Assembly: GCF_017571525.1 (NCBI RefSeq)
Contig: NZ_JAGETY010000020.1
Coordinates: forward strand, 1 to 64,000
Source of the DNA: Hymenobacter sp. BT559
Lineage (GTDB): Bacteria; Bacteroidota; Bacteroidia; Cytophagales; Hymenobacteraceae
Direction of reading: 5' to 3'
Length of the DNA: 64,000 bases
Positions within the stretch are counted from its first letter, which is position 1. Every line of letters starts with the position of its first letter. Positions 34,967-43,750 of this stretch are shown one piece after another. The translations under genes and the position numbers were made by a program. Under the pieces are notes generated by a model. It was not told the origin of the DNA, made no database searches, and worked only from the letters and a program-made list of their open reading frames with translations.

Positions 34967-35003
34967 AAGATATGCCACCAATCAACATTTATTGGCGTAT
35001 CTT
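34967..35003. promoter_or_regulatory. Inverted repeat upstream of abiEi, likely operator
   Basis: AAGATATGCC at 34967-34976 and GGCGTATCTT at 34994-35003 are inverted with one mismatch, ending five bases before the abiEi start codon. AbiEi antitoxins bind inverted repeats in their own promoters, so this is a likely autoregulatory site. Confidence 0.55.
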
Positions 35004-35008
35004 GCATC

Positions 35009-35785
35009 ATGCATTCGTCTGACGAGCATTTCCTGGCAACCGTAGAGGCCCAGCTTCACAATTGGTTTGGCAACCAGCCCGTGCTTTCACGCAAGGAATT
35101 GCTGGCGCGGGTGGCTACGCTGAACCCAACGCTTAAGCAGGCCACCTTCGACGTATACCTGCATCGGCTAACCCAGCGCAACCAACTAATTCACGCGGGC
35201 CGGGGCGTGTACGCGCTGCCGGATGGAGCCCTCGTGGCCGACTTCACTCCGCTGGTACCGCCGGAGCTGACGAGCCTGTGGCGGGCGGTTGCTACCGAGC
35301 TATTCCTACGCAGTGGCTGCGTGTGGACCACCCAGTGGCTGAACGACTTCACCACTCACCAACTGATGCGGACGATGCAGCTGGTAGAAGTGGAGCCCGA
35401 AGCACTGCAATCAACTTTCTACGCCCTGAAAGACCGCTTGGGGGCGCGCGTGTTTCTGCAACCCGATGCCCGCGTGCTGGAGCTGTACGTGGCCGAAACC
35501 CCTGATGCCGTGCTGGTGCTGCCGCTGGTGAGCCGCGCCCCCGTGCAGCACGTGGCCGATACGCCCGTGCCGCGCCTGGAGAAGCTGCTGGTGGACCTGC
35601 TCAGCGACCCCACGGTATTCGCGGCTTACCAGGGCGAGGAACTGCGCACCATTTACCGCACGGCCGCCCGCCAGTACCGGATCGATGGCCGCACCCTGTT
35701 TTCCTACGCCAGGCGGCGGGGCAAAGCGCCCGCCCTACGCGAGCTGCTGCTGGCCGTGGGCCTTTCTTCGCTGCTTCCCGCATGA
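35009..35785 (+). CDS. AbiEi-like antitoxin / transcriptional repressor
   Basis: A 258-residue protein with an N-terminal winged-helix region (FGNQPVLSRKELLARVATLN, then TFDVYLHRLTQRNQLIHAGR and GVYALP). Its stop codon overlaps the start of the AbiEii toxin gene (ATGA). In type IV AbiE systems AbiEi represses the operon and counteracts the nucleotidyltransferase toxin without direct binding. The C-terminal half resembles the AbiEi_3/DUF6577 sort of domain, recognised only loosely. The arrangement makes the role firm even where the family label is not. Confidence 0.8.
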   Translation: MHSSDEHFLATVEAQLHNWFGNQPVLSRKELLARVATLNPTLKQATFDVYLHRLTQRNQLIHAGRGVYALPDGALVADFTPLVPPELTSLWRAVATELFLRSGCVWTTQWLNDFTTHQLMRTMQLVEVEPEALQSTFYALKDRLGARVFLQPDARVLELYVAETPDAVLVLPLVSRAPVQHVADTPVPRLEKLLVDLLSDPTVFAAYQGEELRTIYRTAARQYRIDGRTLFSYARRRGKAPALRELLLAVGLSSLLPA

Positions 35786-36897
35786 TTACGACGACCTCTT
35801 TTACCCGCGAGTGGATGATGGACCACTGCCAGCAGCGTCCCGGCCTGGACCCTTCCATTCTGGAGAAGATGATTCTGGCCCTCACCCTGGTCGAGCGGTT
35901 GGTTGAGACCAGGCTACCCTTCACGTTTAAGGGGGGCACCTGCCTGGTGCTCGTGCTGGGCCAGGCCCGGCGCTTTTCCGTGGACGTGGATTTGGTTACC
36001 CAGGCCGAGCTGGCGGCTATTGAGGCGGCCCTGACGCAGGTTTGCGCGCAGCCGCCGTTTCGCTCGTTTGCGTACGACGCCACCCGCAGCCACAAGGATG
36101 ATGTGCCGCGGGGCCACTACTACGTGTTCTACGACTCGGCCCTGGACCAGCAGCTGCTGGCCGAGCACCCGCAGCGGTCCATCGCCATCGATTTGCTGTT
36201 TGAAGAGCACAACTACCCGCAGGTACTGCAAGTGCCGGTGGTCTCCCCCTTCCTGCACCAAGCGGGCGAACCCCTACGCGTTGCGGCCCCGAGCGTTGAA
36301 TCCATCGCCGGCGACAAGCTCACGGCCTTTGCCCCGCGCACCACCGGCATTCTCTACGGCAAGGGGAAGGAGTTGGAAATCATCAAGCAGCTCTTCGACG
36401 TGGGCGTACTCTTTGACCAGGTGCAGGACGTGGCCACCGTGGCCGAGTCGTTTGCTGCCACCGTGGCCAAGGAGCTGCGCTACCGCCACCTGTCCGAAAC
36501 CAGCGCGGCGGATGTGCTGGCAGATTCCCTGCAAACGGCCCGGCTGCTGGCCCAGATGAAACTCAACCGGGCCCCGGCCAAGGAGCTGGCCCCGGCCGAG
36601 CTGCGCCGCGGCATTGCCGGCTTCCGCAACTTCGTTATCGACGGGGCGTTCCGCGAAGACCAGGCCGTGGCCGCCGCCGCCCGCGTGGCTTATCTCACGG
36701 CCCGATTGCTCACCCAGGACTATTCCCCCTTGCCTCGGCCAGTGCCCGGCACTGACCCGCGCACCTTCTTTGTGCCGCATCCCGACTTTAACTACCTCAA
36801 CAAGCTGCGCTCGGTGCCGGGAGACGCGCTGTTCTACTGGCACCACACGGTGGCCCTGCTCGAAGCGCACGGACACCTGGCGTGGCTAGCGATGTAG
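35782..36897 (+). CDS. AbiEii/AbiGii-family nucleotidyltransferase toxin
   Basis: A 371-residue protein of the DNA polymerase beta-like nucleotidyltransferase fold. The signature is FKGGTCLVLVLGQARRFSVDVDL, seen here as Gly51-Gly52 and Ser66-x-Asp68-x-Asp70, the metal-binding aspartates. A second element, SIAIDLLFEEHNYPQVLQVP, carries a further acidic residue. Relatives modify tRNA and arrest growth on phage infection or plasmid loss. Coupled by a four-base overlap to the antitoxin gene. Cytoplasmic. Confidence 0.9.
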   Translation: MITTTSFTREWMMDHCQQRPGLDPSILEKMILALTLVERLVETRLPFTFKGGTCLVLVLGQARRFSVDVDLVTQAELAAIEAALTQVCAQPPFRSFAYDATRSHKDDVPRGHYYVFYDSALDQQLLAEHPQRSIAIDLLFEEHNYPQVLQVPVVSPFLHQAGEPLRVAAPSVESIAGDKLTAFAPRTTGILYGKGKELEIIKQLFDVGVLFDQVQDVATVAESFAATVAKELRYRHLSETSAADVLADSLQTARLLAQMKLNRAPAKELAPAELRRGIAGFRNFVIDGAFREDQAVAAAARVAYLTARLLTQDYSPLPRPVPGTDPRTFFVPHPDFNYLNKLRSVPGDALFYWHHTVALLEAHGHLAWLAM

Positions 36898-36965
36898 AAT
36901 GCTGCGTAGGCTTTGCTTATGCTACTGGGCATGGTCGCTCAGCCCACTCACAATCCTCCTCCCTT

Positions 36966-37232
36966 ATGCCCACTGCTAAGATTGACCTTGTGCTAACACC
37001 GGAAGGCCGCCATCTGACCTTCTCAAAAGAGCTACTCGAAGTGGCCCACATCTTCCGCCGGGTGGGCGGTGAGGCTGGCCCCTGGCAGCGGGTGGCGGTG
37101 AATACCCGCTCGCCTTATCTGGACGCCGACGTTTTCGCGCCGGGAACTAAGCTGGAATATTACGTGCAGCACGAAACCCAGCAGGGCGACCCGGAAGCCC
37201 GCAGCCACGTAGTCAGCACCACGCTGTCTTAA
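36966..37232 (+). CDS. Small hypothetical protein
   Basis: An 88-residue protein from the ATG at 36966 (MPTAKIDLVLTPEGRHLTFS). It is soluble, with alternating beta-like segments (QRVAVNTRSPYLDADVFAPG, KLEYYVQHETQQ). No family recognised. It follows the AbiEii gene after 68 bases in the same direction, so it could be transcribed with it, though nothing links it to toxicity. Confidence 0.55.
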   Translation: MPTAKIDLVLTPEGRHLTFSKELLEVAHIFRRVGGEAGPWQRVAVNTRSPYLDADVFAPGTKLEYYVQHETQQGDPEARSHVVSTTLS

Positions 37233-37273
37233 GCAGCTTTCCGACGACTGCCCAACCCTATTAGCGTCTGCAC

Positions 37274-37802
37274 TCAGGCCTTCATTAGCCGCCGCACAAA
37301 GGTGAAAGAGTCATGGGTTTCGAAGTCATCATCGAATAACAGCAGCCCAGCCATGTGCTCCGGGATGAGCGTGCGCAGCCATGCATCGTCAGCAGCTGCG
37401 AGCGACAAAGCATTTTTTTAGACGAAGTGTATCGAAGAAGGCGGTGTTTATCGCCAATAAGGTTGACCCTTCCAGTTCATTGACAACCCCATTTCCGAAC
37501 TTATCCAGAATCTTTGCTTTGATTCTATCCGCGAAGAGGGTGTCATCCTGGCTTAGGTCAAAGTAGCCTTCGACCTTCATGTCTTTGTTGGGCATGTAGA
37601 CTTCGTAGTGAACAACCGCGCCGTTGCTGTCGGTCGCGGTTAAGTCAACATCTTTCACGGTACCAGTATCTGCGCGCCTGAATTTTGTCTCAAACTTCAC
37701 TTCCTGGACGCTGGCCGCTAATTGATACGCAAGGGAAAGCTCGCTTAAGGTTGGCAGCTCCACCTGCTCCTTAATCTTCTGGAAGGTGAGTTCGTGTTCC
37801 AT
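37274..37802 (-). pseudogene. Hypothetical protein gene with a frameshift in an A7 run
   Basis: The first 128 residues read from the ATG at 37802 (MEHELTFQKIKEQVELPTLS, KFETKFRRADTGTVKDVDLT) and stop early at 37389. Removing one A from the A7 run on the coding strand (T run at 37413-37419) lets the frame continue as NALSLAAADDAWLRTLIPEH, LLLFDDDFETHDSFTFVRRL and end at 37274, about 174 residues. The downstream frame is clearly protein-like, so the break is either a slippage mutation or a sequencing error. Function unknown. Confidence 0.65.
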
Positions 37803-37843
37803 GGTAAAACAGATTAGTTTGAAGGATGGAAGGCAGAAAAAAG

Positions 37844-37869
37844 AAGCCCGGAAGTAGGCTTCCGGGCTT
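37844..37869 (-). terminator. Terminator of the DUF3945-type gene
   Basis: Perfect 11-bp stem AAGCCCGGAAG/CTTCCGGGCTT with a 4-base loop. On the minus strand it is followed by CTTTTTT, a good T-run, and lies about 37 bases after the stop at 37906. Confidence 0.8.
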
Positions 37870-37905
37870 GTAGGGTGAGAAATGGAGGTTTTGAGGGAGG
37901 CCCGG

Positions 37906-40116
37906 CTAGTGGCGGGGACCCCGGGTTTTCACCTGGGGCACTTCGACCTTCACGGGGGCCGGGGTCACGGTCTGGGTGGTGCCTTTCACCGTCTGCTCGG
38001 CCCGTGGGGCCTGGCGCTGGCCCAGCTCGTGGGCGGCCGGTTTCACCTCGATGCAGGCCTTGGCGGCATTCACCTGCACGGTGCCGTCGAACTTCTGTCC
38101 GCCGTTTCCGCTGGCCATGTTGGCCAGCGCCACCACCTTGCCTTCGCGCAGGTCATGACTCTGCTCGGGGGTGAGCTTAACGCCGGCCACGGTGTCGTGC
38201 AGGGTCACTTTGTTTTCGGGCAGCACCACGACCTGGTTCATGGCCTTGTCCACGGCTACGTAGCCGTTGAACTCGCGGCCCTGCTCGTCTTTGAGGCCCC
38301 GAATCAGGCCGGCGTTGCCCTCGGTTTCGAGCCGCTGGCGCTGCTCGGGCGTAAAGGGCTGCCCGCCAATTTCGTTGGGAATGACCAGCTTTTCCTGGGG
38401 CAATTCCATTTTGAGCGTAGCGGTCCCGTCGGCCTCGCGGTGAAGCACCATCTTGCCCTCGAACTTCACGGGCTCCTGCCCCTCCTTGCCCGCTACCTGC
38501 AGAGGTAACAAGTCGGTTTTCTCGCCGCTGAGCAGCTTTTGCAGCTGCCCGCCGCTCATTAACTTAGCCAGATTCAGCCCAAGGGAGGCCAGCACTTTCT
38601 GCGGCACTTCATCGGCCTTGAATAGGGCCGCCGGCGGGGCCGGCACCGCGACGGTCTGACGGGCAGCCTTCACGCCGGGCTCAGCAGCCACGGCCGGTGC
38701 CTTGGCATCCGGGACCGGCGGGCCGGGCGCGAGTTCCGGCTGGGCCGCCCCGGCGTGCCGGGTGAGGCGGGCCTGCAAATCCTGGCGGGTTTTCTCATAG
38801 TCGACTTCCAGATTCTGGCGGGTCTTCGGGCCGCCGTTCAGGTGGGCGTAGAAGTTTTTCAGAAACGCCGACGCGGGGTTGCCGCTGGTGTCGATGTCAA
38901 AAATGCTCTTGCCGTCGCGGATAACCTGCTCGGTGGTTTTGCCCTGTTGCTGGGCCAGCTGCTGCACCCGCTGCTCGGCTGCGGCCTGCTGCACCTGCTC
39001 CGGAGCGGTGAGGGCGTGCTTGGGCACGGCCGAGAGCTGGGCACTGAGCGCGTCCCACTGCTTCACCCCGAAGGCCTCGCGGACCTGCTTGCTGCGCTGC
39101 GGCTCGTAGTCGTCATCGTAGCCCACTTCCTGCCGGCGGGCGGCGGCCTGCTCGGGTTTCTCCAGCACAGCCACGCCGTTCCCCACTTGCCGAAAGCCTT
39201 GCAGAGCCGCTTCCAGCTGGCCCAGTTTGTGCGACTCGGGGTCGTAGCTCACCGCGAAGCCGCCATTGAGCTTACCGGCCGGGTCGCGCTCCAGCTGCAA
39301 AGCGCCCACCGCCACGCCGGCTTCCTTGAGCTGGTCAAGATAGGCCCGCATTTCCAGCAGCGGGGCCACCTCGTCGCCCTTCTGCTGCCAGGTAATGCGC
39401 AGTTCCCCGACCGGCTCCGCGCCGGCCGCGGCATCCGCGGCCGGCGTAGGACCCACGGACGTTTGCTCGCTGCCTGGCCCCTCTCCTACCGGCTGTTGCC
39501 GCTCCGACGCGGCGGGTCCTGCTGCTACTTCCGCCCGGGCTTCGTCGCGTAACGCATCCGCGTAAGTGGCCCGGCTTTCGTCAGGGCCTTGCTGCGCGCG
39601 GTTGGCTACCCCTTCCAGTTCGGCTTCCGCCGCCGTGCGAACGGTGCCGGTGGTGGTGGCCACCTCGCCGGCCAGCTCCTCGGCCCGCGTTGTTAATTCG
39701 GCTTGCTGGGCAGCCTGTGGGGACGTCTGACCAAATACCTGCAACCGCTGCTCCGGTTCGGTGGCGCTGTAGCCTACGCGGTCCTGTTCGGTGATTTTCC
39801 AGTTATCGCCCACCTTTTCCAGCAGCGTGGGCTTTTCCACCGTGAGAAACTTATCCTCCCGGCCGGGGAGCCGGTTGGTGGTAAAGGCCCGCATCAGGGC
39901 GTGGTCGAAGGCATTCAGCAATTGGCCATCCGCACCGGGCGCCGGCAGCAGGGCCGCCTGGTTGGGATTAGCAGGATTAATCTGAATCTCATAGAGGGAA
40001 TGCCCGGCGGGCTGCCGCTGTAGGCCCTTGCCGCTGAGGTTGCCGTTGGAAGTCGGCACCGCACTCAGGTACCAGCGCTCCGGCGTGGGGGTATTCACTT
40101 CATCTTGCTCAGCCAT
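37906..40116 (-). CDS. Large DUF4099/DUF3945-like mobile-element protein
   Basis: A 736-residue soluble protein from the ATG at 40116 (MAEQDEVNTPTPERWYLSAV). The C-terminal part has repeated modules (LNLAKLMSGGQLQKLLSGEK; LVIPNEIGGQPFTPEQRQRL; VTLHDTVAGVKLTPEQSHDL) that I associate with DUF4099 and DUF3945, found on Bacteroidota conjugative elements next to topoisomerase or mobilisation genes. The middle (residues 150-260) is low-complexity, acidic and alanine-rich. Its function is unknown; a role in DNA processing or transfer is inferred from context only. An upstream start at 40266 would add a non-conserved basic stretch. Confidence 0.75.
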   Translation of the reverse strand: MAEQDEVNTPTPERWYLSAVPTSNGNLSGKGLQRQPAGHSLYEIQINPANPNQAALLPAPGADGQLLNAFDHALMRAFTTNRLPGREDKFLTVEKPTLLEKVGDNWKITEQDRVGYSATEPEQRLQVFGQTSPQAAQQAELTTRAEELAGEVATTTGTVRTAAEAELEGVANRAQQGPDESRATYADALRDEARAEVAAGPAASERQQPVGEGPGSEQTSVGPTPAADAAAGAEPVGELRITWQQKGDEVAPLLEMRAYLDQLKEAGVAVGALQLERDPAGKLNGGFAVSYDPESHKLGQLEAALQGFRQVGNGVAVLEKPEQAAARRQEVGYDDDYEPQRSKQVREAFGVKQWDALSAQLSAVPKHALTAPEQVQQAAAEQRVQQLAQQQGKTTEQVIRDGKSIFDIDTSGNPASAFLKNFYAHLNGGPKTRQNLEVDYEKTRQDLQARLTRHAGAAQPELAPGPPVPDAKAPAVAAEPGVKAARQTVAVPAPPAALFKADEVPQKVLASLGLNLAKLMSGGQLQKLLSGEKTDLLPLQVAGKEGQEPVKFEGKMVLHREADGTATLKMELPQEKLVIPNEIGGQPFTPEQRQRLETEGNAGLIRGLKDEQGREFNGYVAVDKAMNQVVVLPENKVTLHDTVAGVKLTPEQSHDLREGKVVALANMASGNGGQKFDGTVQVNAAKACIEVKPAAHELGQRQAPRAEQTVKGTTQTVTPAPVKVEVPQVKTRGPRH

Positions 40117-40314
40117 AGGAGGAATGGGTAGGTGAATAAAAGCTGCCCTTCCGGCCGGCGCAGGCGCGGCCGGCCCGGAATTCGACGCTGCAAACCTACC
40201 GGCCCCCACCAGGCCCTGGGGAGAAAGTTGACGAGTGGTCTGAATTGGGTCACCAGGTGCCGGCACACCACACGAACGGCAGAATGGCTCGGCGAAAACT
40301 TCGCTTATTTTAGA

Positions 40315-40344
40315 ACTTGCTTAAACACGCAAGTACTACCTTTG
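40315..40344 (+). promoter_or_regulatory. Promoter and operator of the mercury-type cassette
   Basis: TACCTTTG at 40337-40344 matches the Bacteroidota -7 box. Immediately upstream ACTTGC at 40315-40320 and GCAAGT at 40329-40334 form an inverted repeat that overlaps the -33 region (CTTG at 40316-40319). A dimeric ArsR repressor bound here would block transcription of its own operon. The gene starts 15 bases after the -7 box. Confidence 0.65.
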
Positions 40345-40358
40345 CGAAAAGTGTTTTT

Positions 40359-40736
40359 ATGGAGACCACCGCCTGCATCCGGGTTTTTGCCGATGCTGAC
40401 TACATCCGGCAATGCCAGGCGCGCCTGGCATTGGCGAGGCCGTCCCTTGAGGCCACGGCCACCATCCTGGCACTGGCGGGCAACGAGGTGCGCCTCAAGC
40501 TGCTGTATTTGCTGGCGGCTGAGCAGCAGCTGTGCGTGTGCGACATCGCCGACGTGCTCGGCATGACAGTATCGGCCGTTTCGCAGCACCTGCGCAAACT
40601 CAAGGACGGCGGCGTGGTCACGAACCGCAAAGTCGGCCAAACAGTTTTCTACGCGCTTAGCGAACTGCACCTGCCCTTGTTGCGCCCGCTGTTAACCGGT
40701 CACGCCGCCACCCCAACGCTTCAGCCAGCCCCATGA
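40359..40736 (+). CDS. ArsR/SmtB-family metal-sensing repressor
   Basis: A 125-residue winged-helix repressor from the ATG at 40359. Helix alpha-3 carries the metal-binding pair Cys59-Val-Cys61-Asp62 (LCVCDIADVLG), followed by the recognition helix MTVSAVSQHLRKLKDGGVV. Further cysteines at 6 and 19 may complete a thiolate site. Metal binding, probably Hg(II) given the next genes, would release the operator at 40315-40334. The stop overlaps the start of the MerTP gene. An upstream TTG start is unlikely because it lies before the promoter's transcript start. Confidence 0.88.
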   Translation: METTACIRVFADADYIRQCQARLALARPSLEATATILALAGNEVRLKLLYLLAAEQQLCVCDIADVLGMTVSAVSQHLRKLKDGGVVTNRKVGQTVFYALSELHLPLLRPLLTGHAATPTLQPAP

Positions 40737-41353
40737 ATACGCCTGCCTCACCCAGTAAGCCGCTGCTCGGCGCGGGGCTACTCACCGCCCTGGCCGCCTC
40801 CCTGTGCTGCATCACGCCCCTGCTGGCCCTGGTCGGGGGGCTGGGTGCCTCCGCTTCGGCACTTTCCTGGCTCGAACACTTTCGGTCCTACCTGGTGGCG
40901 CTCACGCTAGGCGTGCTGGGCTTCGCGTGGTACCAGAAACTCAAGCCGGCCCCGGCCACTGATGACTGCGGCTGCGCGGTAGATGCAAAGCCATCATTTA
41001 CCCAAACCAAGCTGTTTTTAAGTATCGTCACCGTGCTAGCGGTACTGCTGCTGGCTTTCCCCTACTACGGGGCGCGCCTGTACCCGGCCTCGCCCACAGC
41101 GGCGGCTGTCACGGCAGCAAGCGGGGTCACGCCGGCATGGCAGTTGGCCACCTACCGCATCGGGGGCATGACCTGCGAGGCCTGCGCCCAGCACGTTGAG
41201 CACGCGGTGCAGCAGCTGCCGGGCGTGCAGGCCGTCTCCGTGTCGTATGCGCAGGGCACCGCGCACGTGCGTTTCAACGCGCACAAAACCCCGTCCGCGC
41301 AGGTGGAACAAGCCATTAACGGCACCGGCTACCAGATTATAACCCGCAACTAA
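40733..41353 (+). CDS. merTP: MerT-type mercury transporter fused to a MerP/HMA domain
   Basis: A 206-residue inner-membrane protein. The N-terminal part has three hydrophobic segments (about 10-40, 50-68, 93-111) with the vicinal Cys25-Cys26 pair of MerT in the first and Cys79/Cys81 in the loop. The C-terminal 65 residues form a heavy-metal-associated domain with GGMTCEAC (Cys148, Cys151). Such fusions take up Hg(II) and pass it inward for reduction, but no mercuric reductase gene is present in this window. Second gene of the ArsR-MerTP-GDCCVxC operon. Other soft metals remain possible. Confidence 0.85.
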   Translation: MNTPASPSKPLLGAGLLTALAASLCCITPLLALVGGLGASASALSWLEHFRSYLVALTLGVLGFAWYQKLKPAPATDDCGCAVDAKPSFTQTKLFLSIVTVLAVLLLAFPYYGARLYPASPTAAAVTAASGVTPAWQLATYRIGGMTCEACAQHVEHAVQQLPGVQAVSVSYAQGTAHVRFNAHKTPSAQVEQAINGTGYQIITRN

Positions 41354-41360
41354 TTACCGG

Positions 41361-41594
41361 ATGCCTGCTCCTACGCTCAAAATCCCGCAGCTTACTTCCA
41401 TGCTCACCTGCCCGGTCTGCGCGCACCAGCAAACCGAGCAGATGCCCACCGATGCCTGCCAATACTTTTACGAGTGTCCGGGCTGTCACACCGTACTCAA
41501 ACCCCTGGCCGGCGACTGCTGCTTGTACTGCTCCTACGGCACGGTGCCCTGCCCGCCCATCCAACAGCAGGGACCTGGCAGCTGCTGCAGCTAG
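41361..41594 (+). CDS. GDCCVxC-type heavy-metal-associated protein
   Basis: A 77-residue cysteine-rich protein with CPVC near residue 17, a second CPGC in the middle and the signature AGDCCLYCSYGTVPCPPIQ, ending GSCCS. This small family accompanies mercury and other metal resistance genes, and the paired cysteines should bind a soft metal. It follows MerTP after seven bases. A later start at 41400 (MLTCPVC) is also possible. It converges on the coupling-ATPase gene with 11 bases between the stop codons. Confidence 0.82.
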   Translation: MPAPTLKIPQLTSMLTCPVCAHQQTEQMPTDACQYFYECPGCHTVLKPLAGDCCLYCSYGTVPCPPIQQQGPGSCCS

Positions 41595-41605
41595 CCGCCG
41601 CCCCG

Positions 41606-43615
41606 TCACTTCTCGGCTTTCTCTTTGATGAGGTGCCGCAGCGTCGGGTCCTGCCCGATGCGCAGCAGCTCGCGGGCGCACAGCTCTTTCACGTCGGTTT
41701 TGATGCGATTGAAGTTGGCCTTAATCATCTCTTCGGCTTCGTCCTTGCCCGTGGCCGGGTTGATGAAGCTGGTAATGTCGGGAATCGGCTGGTAGTCCTT
41801 GGCCTCGGCGGTCACGGCCTTCACATCCACCTGAATGCGGGCGTGAAACACCTTCTGGTCGATTTCCTCGCCGAAGTTGTCGGCTACGGCCCCCACGAAG
41901 TTGCCCTGGGTGAGGTTGGCAATAGTGCTGGCCGGAATCATGCTGTCCATCTGGGTGGACAGGCTGGTGCTGGTTTCGCGCATGTTGATGCTCAGACTCT
42001 GGCGCTGCTGCAGAATCTTGCCGAAACGCTCGCTCAGCCACTTGCCGCTGTTGCCCGATACCTGCCCGCTGAACACGTTGCCCACCGTGTTTTTGATGAC
42101 CTCGGCCTCCTTTTGGCCGTAGTCGCGCTCCAGCTGCGAGAAGTCCTGGAAGCCCAGGCAGGTGCTCACCTTGTTGCTGCGCGCCGTGGCAATCAGGTTG
42201 TCGAGCCCCTTGAAGTAGATGGTGGGCAGCTCGTCGATGATGATGGAGGACTTCCGCTTGCCCTTCTGGTTCACCAGCTTCACCAGCCGGGCATTATAAA
42301 GACCCAGAGCCGCTCCGTAGATGGCCTGCCGCTCGGGGTTATTGCCCACGCACAACACCTTGGGCTCCTCGTTGCTGTTGATGTCGAGCGTGAAATCGTT
42401 GCCCGACATTACCCAGTACAGCTGCGGCGACGCCAGCCGGCCCAGCGGAATCCGGGCGCTGGCAATCTGGCCCTCCAACTGCTCAATGGCATCCTTCTGA
42501 AACGCCGAGACGAAGGGCTTGACCAGGTTCTCAATCTCGGGGTAGGAAGCCAGCACGGGGAATATTTCCTCGTAGTCGCGGCTCAGAAACTCGATGACGT
42601 GCGGAAAGGTGCAGTACTTGCCCTTTTCAAACAGCTTCAGAAACCAGATGATGGCCGCCACGAAGTTGATGGGCGATTCCACAAAAAAGTCGCCCTGCTT
42701 CTGAATCCAGCTCTTGTTGAGGTTGAGCATGATGGTCGAGGCCGACTCGTAGGCATCCACGATGTCGGTCATCAGCTCCGGGAGCAGCGGGTTGCAGCGG
42801 TGGCTTTTGCGCGGGTTATCGAAGTTGATGACGTAGAAGCCCACCGGCTTGTCAAACTTGTCCTGGTGGCGCAGCAGCGTGTTGTAGCAGATGCGGCTCA
42901 AATCGTCAAACTTATAGTCGTAGATGTACATGCAGAAGCCCTTGGCCAGGTGCTGCCGGATGAACTCATTGATGATGGCAAATGACTTGCCCGAGCCCGG
43001 CGTGCCCAGCACCATCGTAGCCCGGAAAGGATTCACGACGTTCAGCCAGCCCTGGTGCTGTTTGCCCCGTAGCTGGTATTCAGTGCGCAGGTTCACCGAA
43101 TACTCGTTCTCCATCAGCCGCTCCTCTTGCGGGAAGCTCTCGTTGGCCTTGTTGAAGATGTCCTTCATCAGATCATTGTTAAATAACCTACTCAGCCAGG
43201 CCCCGGCGCTCAGCAGCAGCAGAAAGCCCGCCGACAGCAGCCCGGCATAGAGCACCGTCGTCAGCCCGGCCCCCAGCGAGAAGCCGCGCACCACGTCCGA
43301 GCCATAAATCAGCGCCAGCCCGATAGCGGCGTAGCCCGCCACCGAAGTTCCTTTGAGCTTGTCATTGGCCCGGCCGCGCGTGCCCAGGCAGCTCAGCAGT
43401 AGAAAGACCACGGCCAGCGTCTTACTTACCCAGCTCGCCTTAAACAGGAAGGTATTCTTGGTAAAGCTCTCCAGAATATGTCCGACCACGGCCGGTGTCC
43501 AGCCCATGCTTTTGAAGTAGCCGAAGCAGTAATAGTAGATGTTGATGCCCAGCAGCACAATGGCAAACAGGCGCATAAACTCCATGATTTTCCGCAGTCC
43601 TTTCTCATCTTCCAT
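41606..43615 (-). CDS. Type IV coupling protein (VirD4/TraG-like ATPase)
   Basis: A 669-residue membrane-anchored DNA translocation ATPase from the ATG at 43615. Hydrophobic segments lie at about 15-33, 66-77, 93-105 and 118-141. The Walker A motif GTPGSGKS is at 204-211 and Walker B in SSIIIDELPTIY, with the downstream QDFSQLERDYG sensor region. It links the relaxosome to the transfer channel. It is the last gene of a leftward mobilisation block after the MobC-like and relaxase genes, 135 bases from the relaxase stop. Bacteroidota elements name it MobC or TraG; I leave the symbol empty to avoid confusion with the TraG ATPase at 58384. Confidence 0.9.
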   Translation of the reverse strand: MEDEKGLRKIMEFMRLFAIVLLGINIYYYCFGYFKSMGWTPAVVGHILESFTKNTFLFKASWVSKTLAVVFLLLSCLGTRGRANDKLKGTSVAGYAAIGLALIYGSDVVRGFSLGAGLTTVLYAGLLSAGFLLLLSAGAWLSRLFNNDLMKDIFNKANESFPQEERLMENEYSVNLRTEYQLRGKQHQGWLNVVNPFRATMVLGTPGSGKSFAIINEFIRQHLAKGFCMYIYDYKFDDLSRICYNTLLRHQDKFDKPVGFYVINFDNPRKSHRCNPLLPELMTDIVDAYESASTIMLNLNKSWIQKQGDFFVESPINFVAAIIWFLKLFEKGKYCTFPHVIEFLSRDYEEIFPVLASYPEIENLVKPFVSAFQKDAIEQLEGQIASARIPLGRLASPQLYWVMSGNDFTLDINSNEEPKVLCVGNNPERQAIYGAALGLYNARLVKLVNQKGKRKSSIIIDELPTIYFKGLDNLIATARSNKVSTCLGFQDFSQLERDYGQKEAEVIKNTVGNVFSGQVSGNSGKWLSERFGKILQQRQSLSINMRETSTSLSTQMDSMIPASTIANLTQGNFVGAVADNFGEEIDQKVFHARIQVDVKAVTAEAKDYQPIPDITSFINPATGKDEAEEMIKANFNRIKTDVKELCARELLRIGQDPTLRHLIKEKAEK

Positions 43616-43750
43616 TGCTTGAAACGCTTGGTGAATCAAGCAACTTACTCCCGCCGGGACTGCGCCAAGTGGATTATTTGACGAGCGGTCCAAAGTCAGC
43701 GGTGAGGTGCACGCCGGGCACACGAATGAACCTTCCCACCCGTCCGGCCG

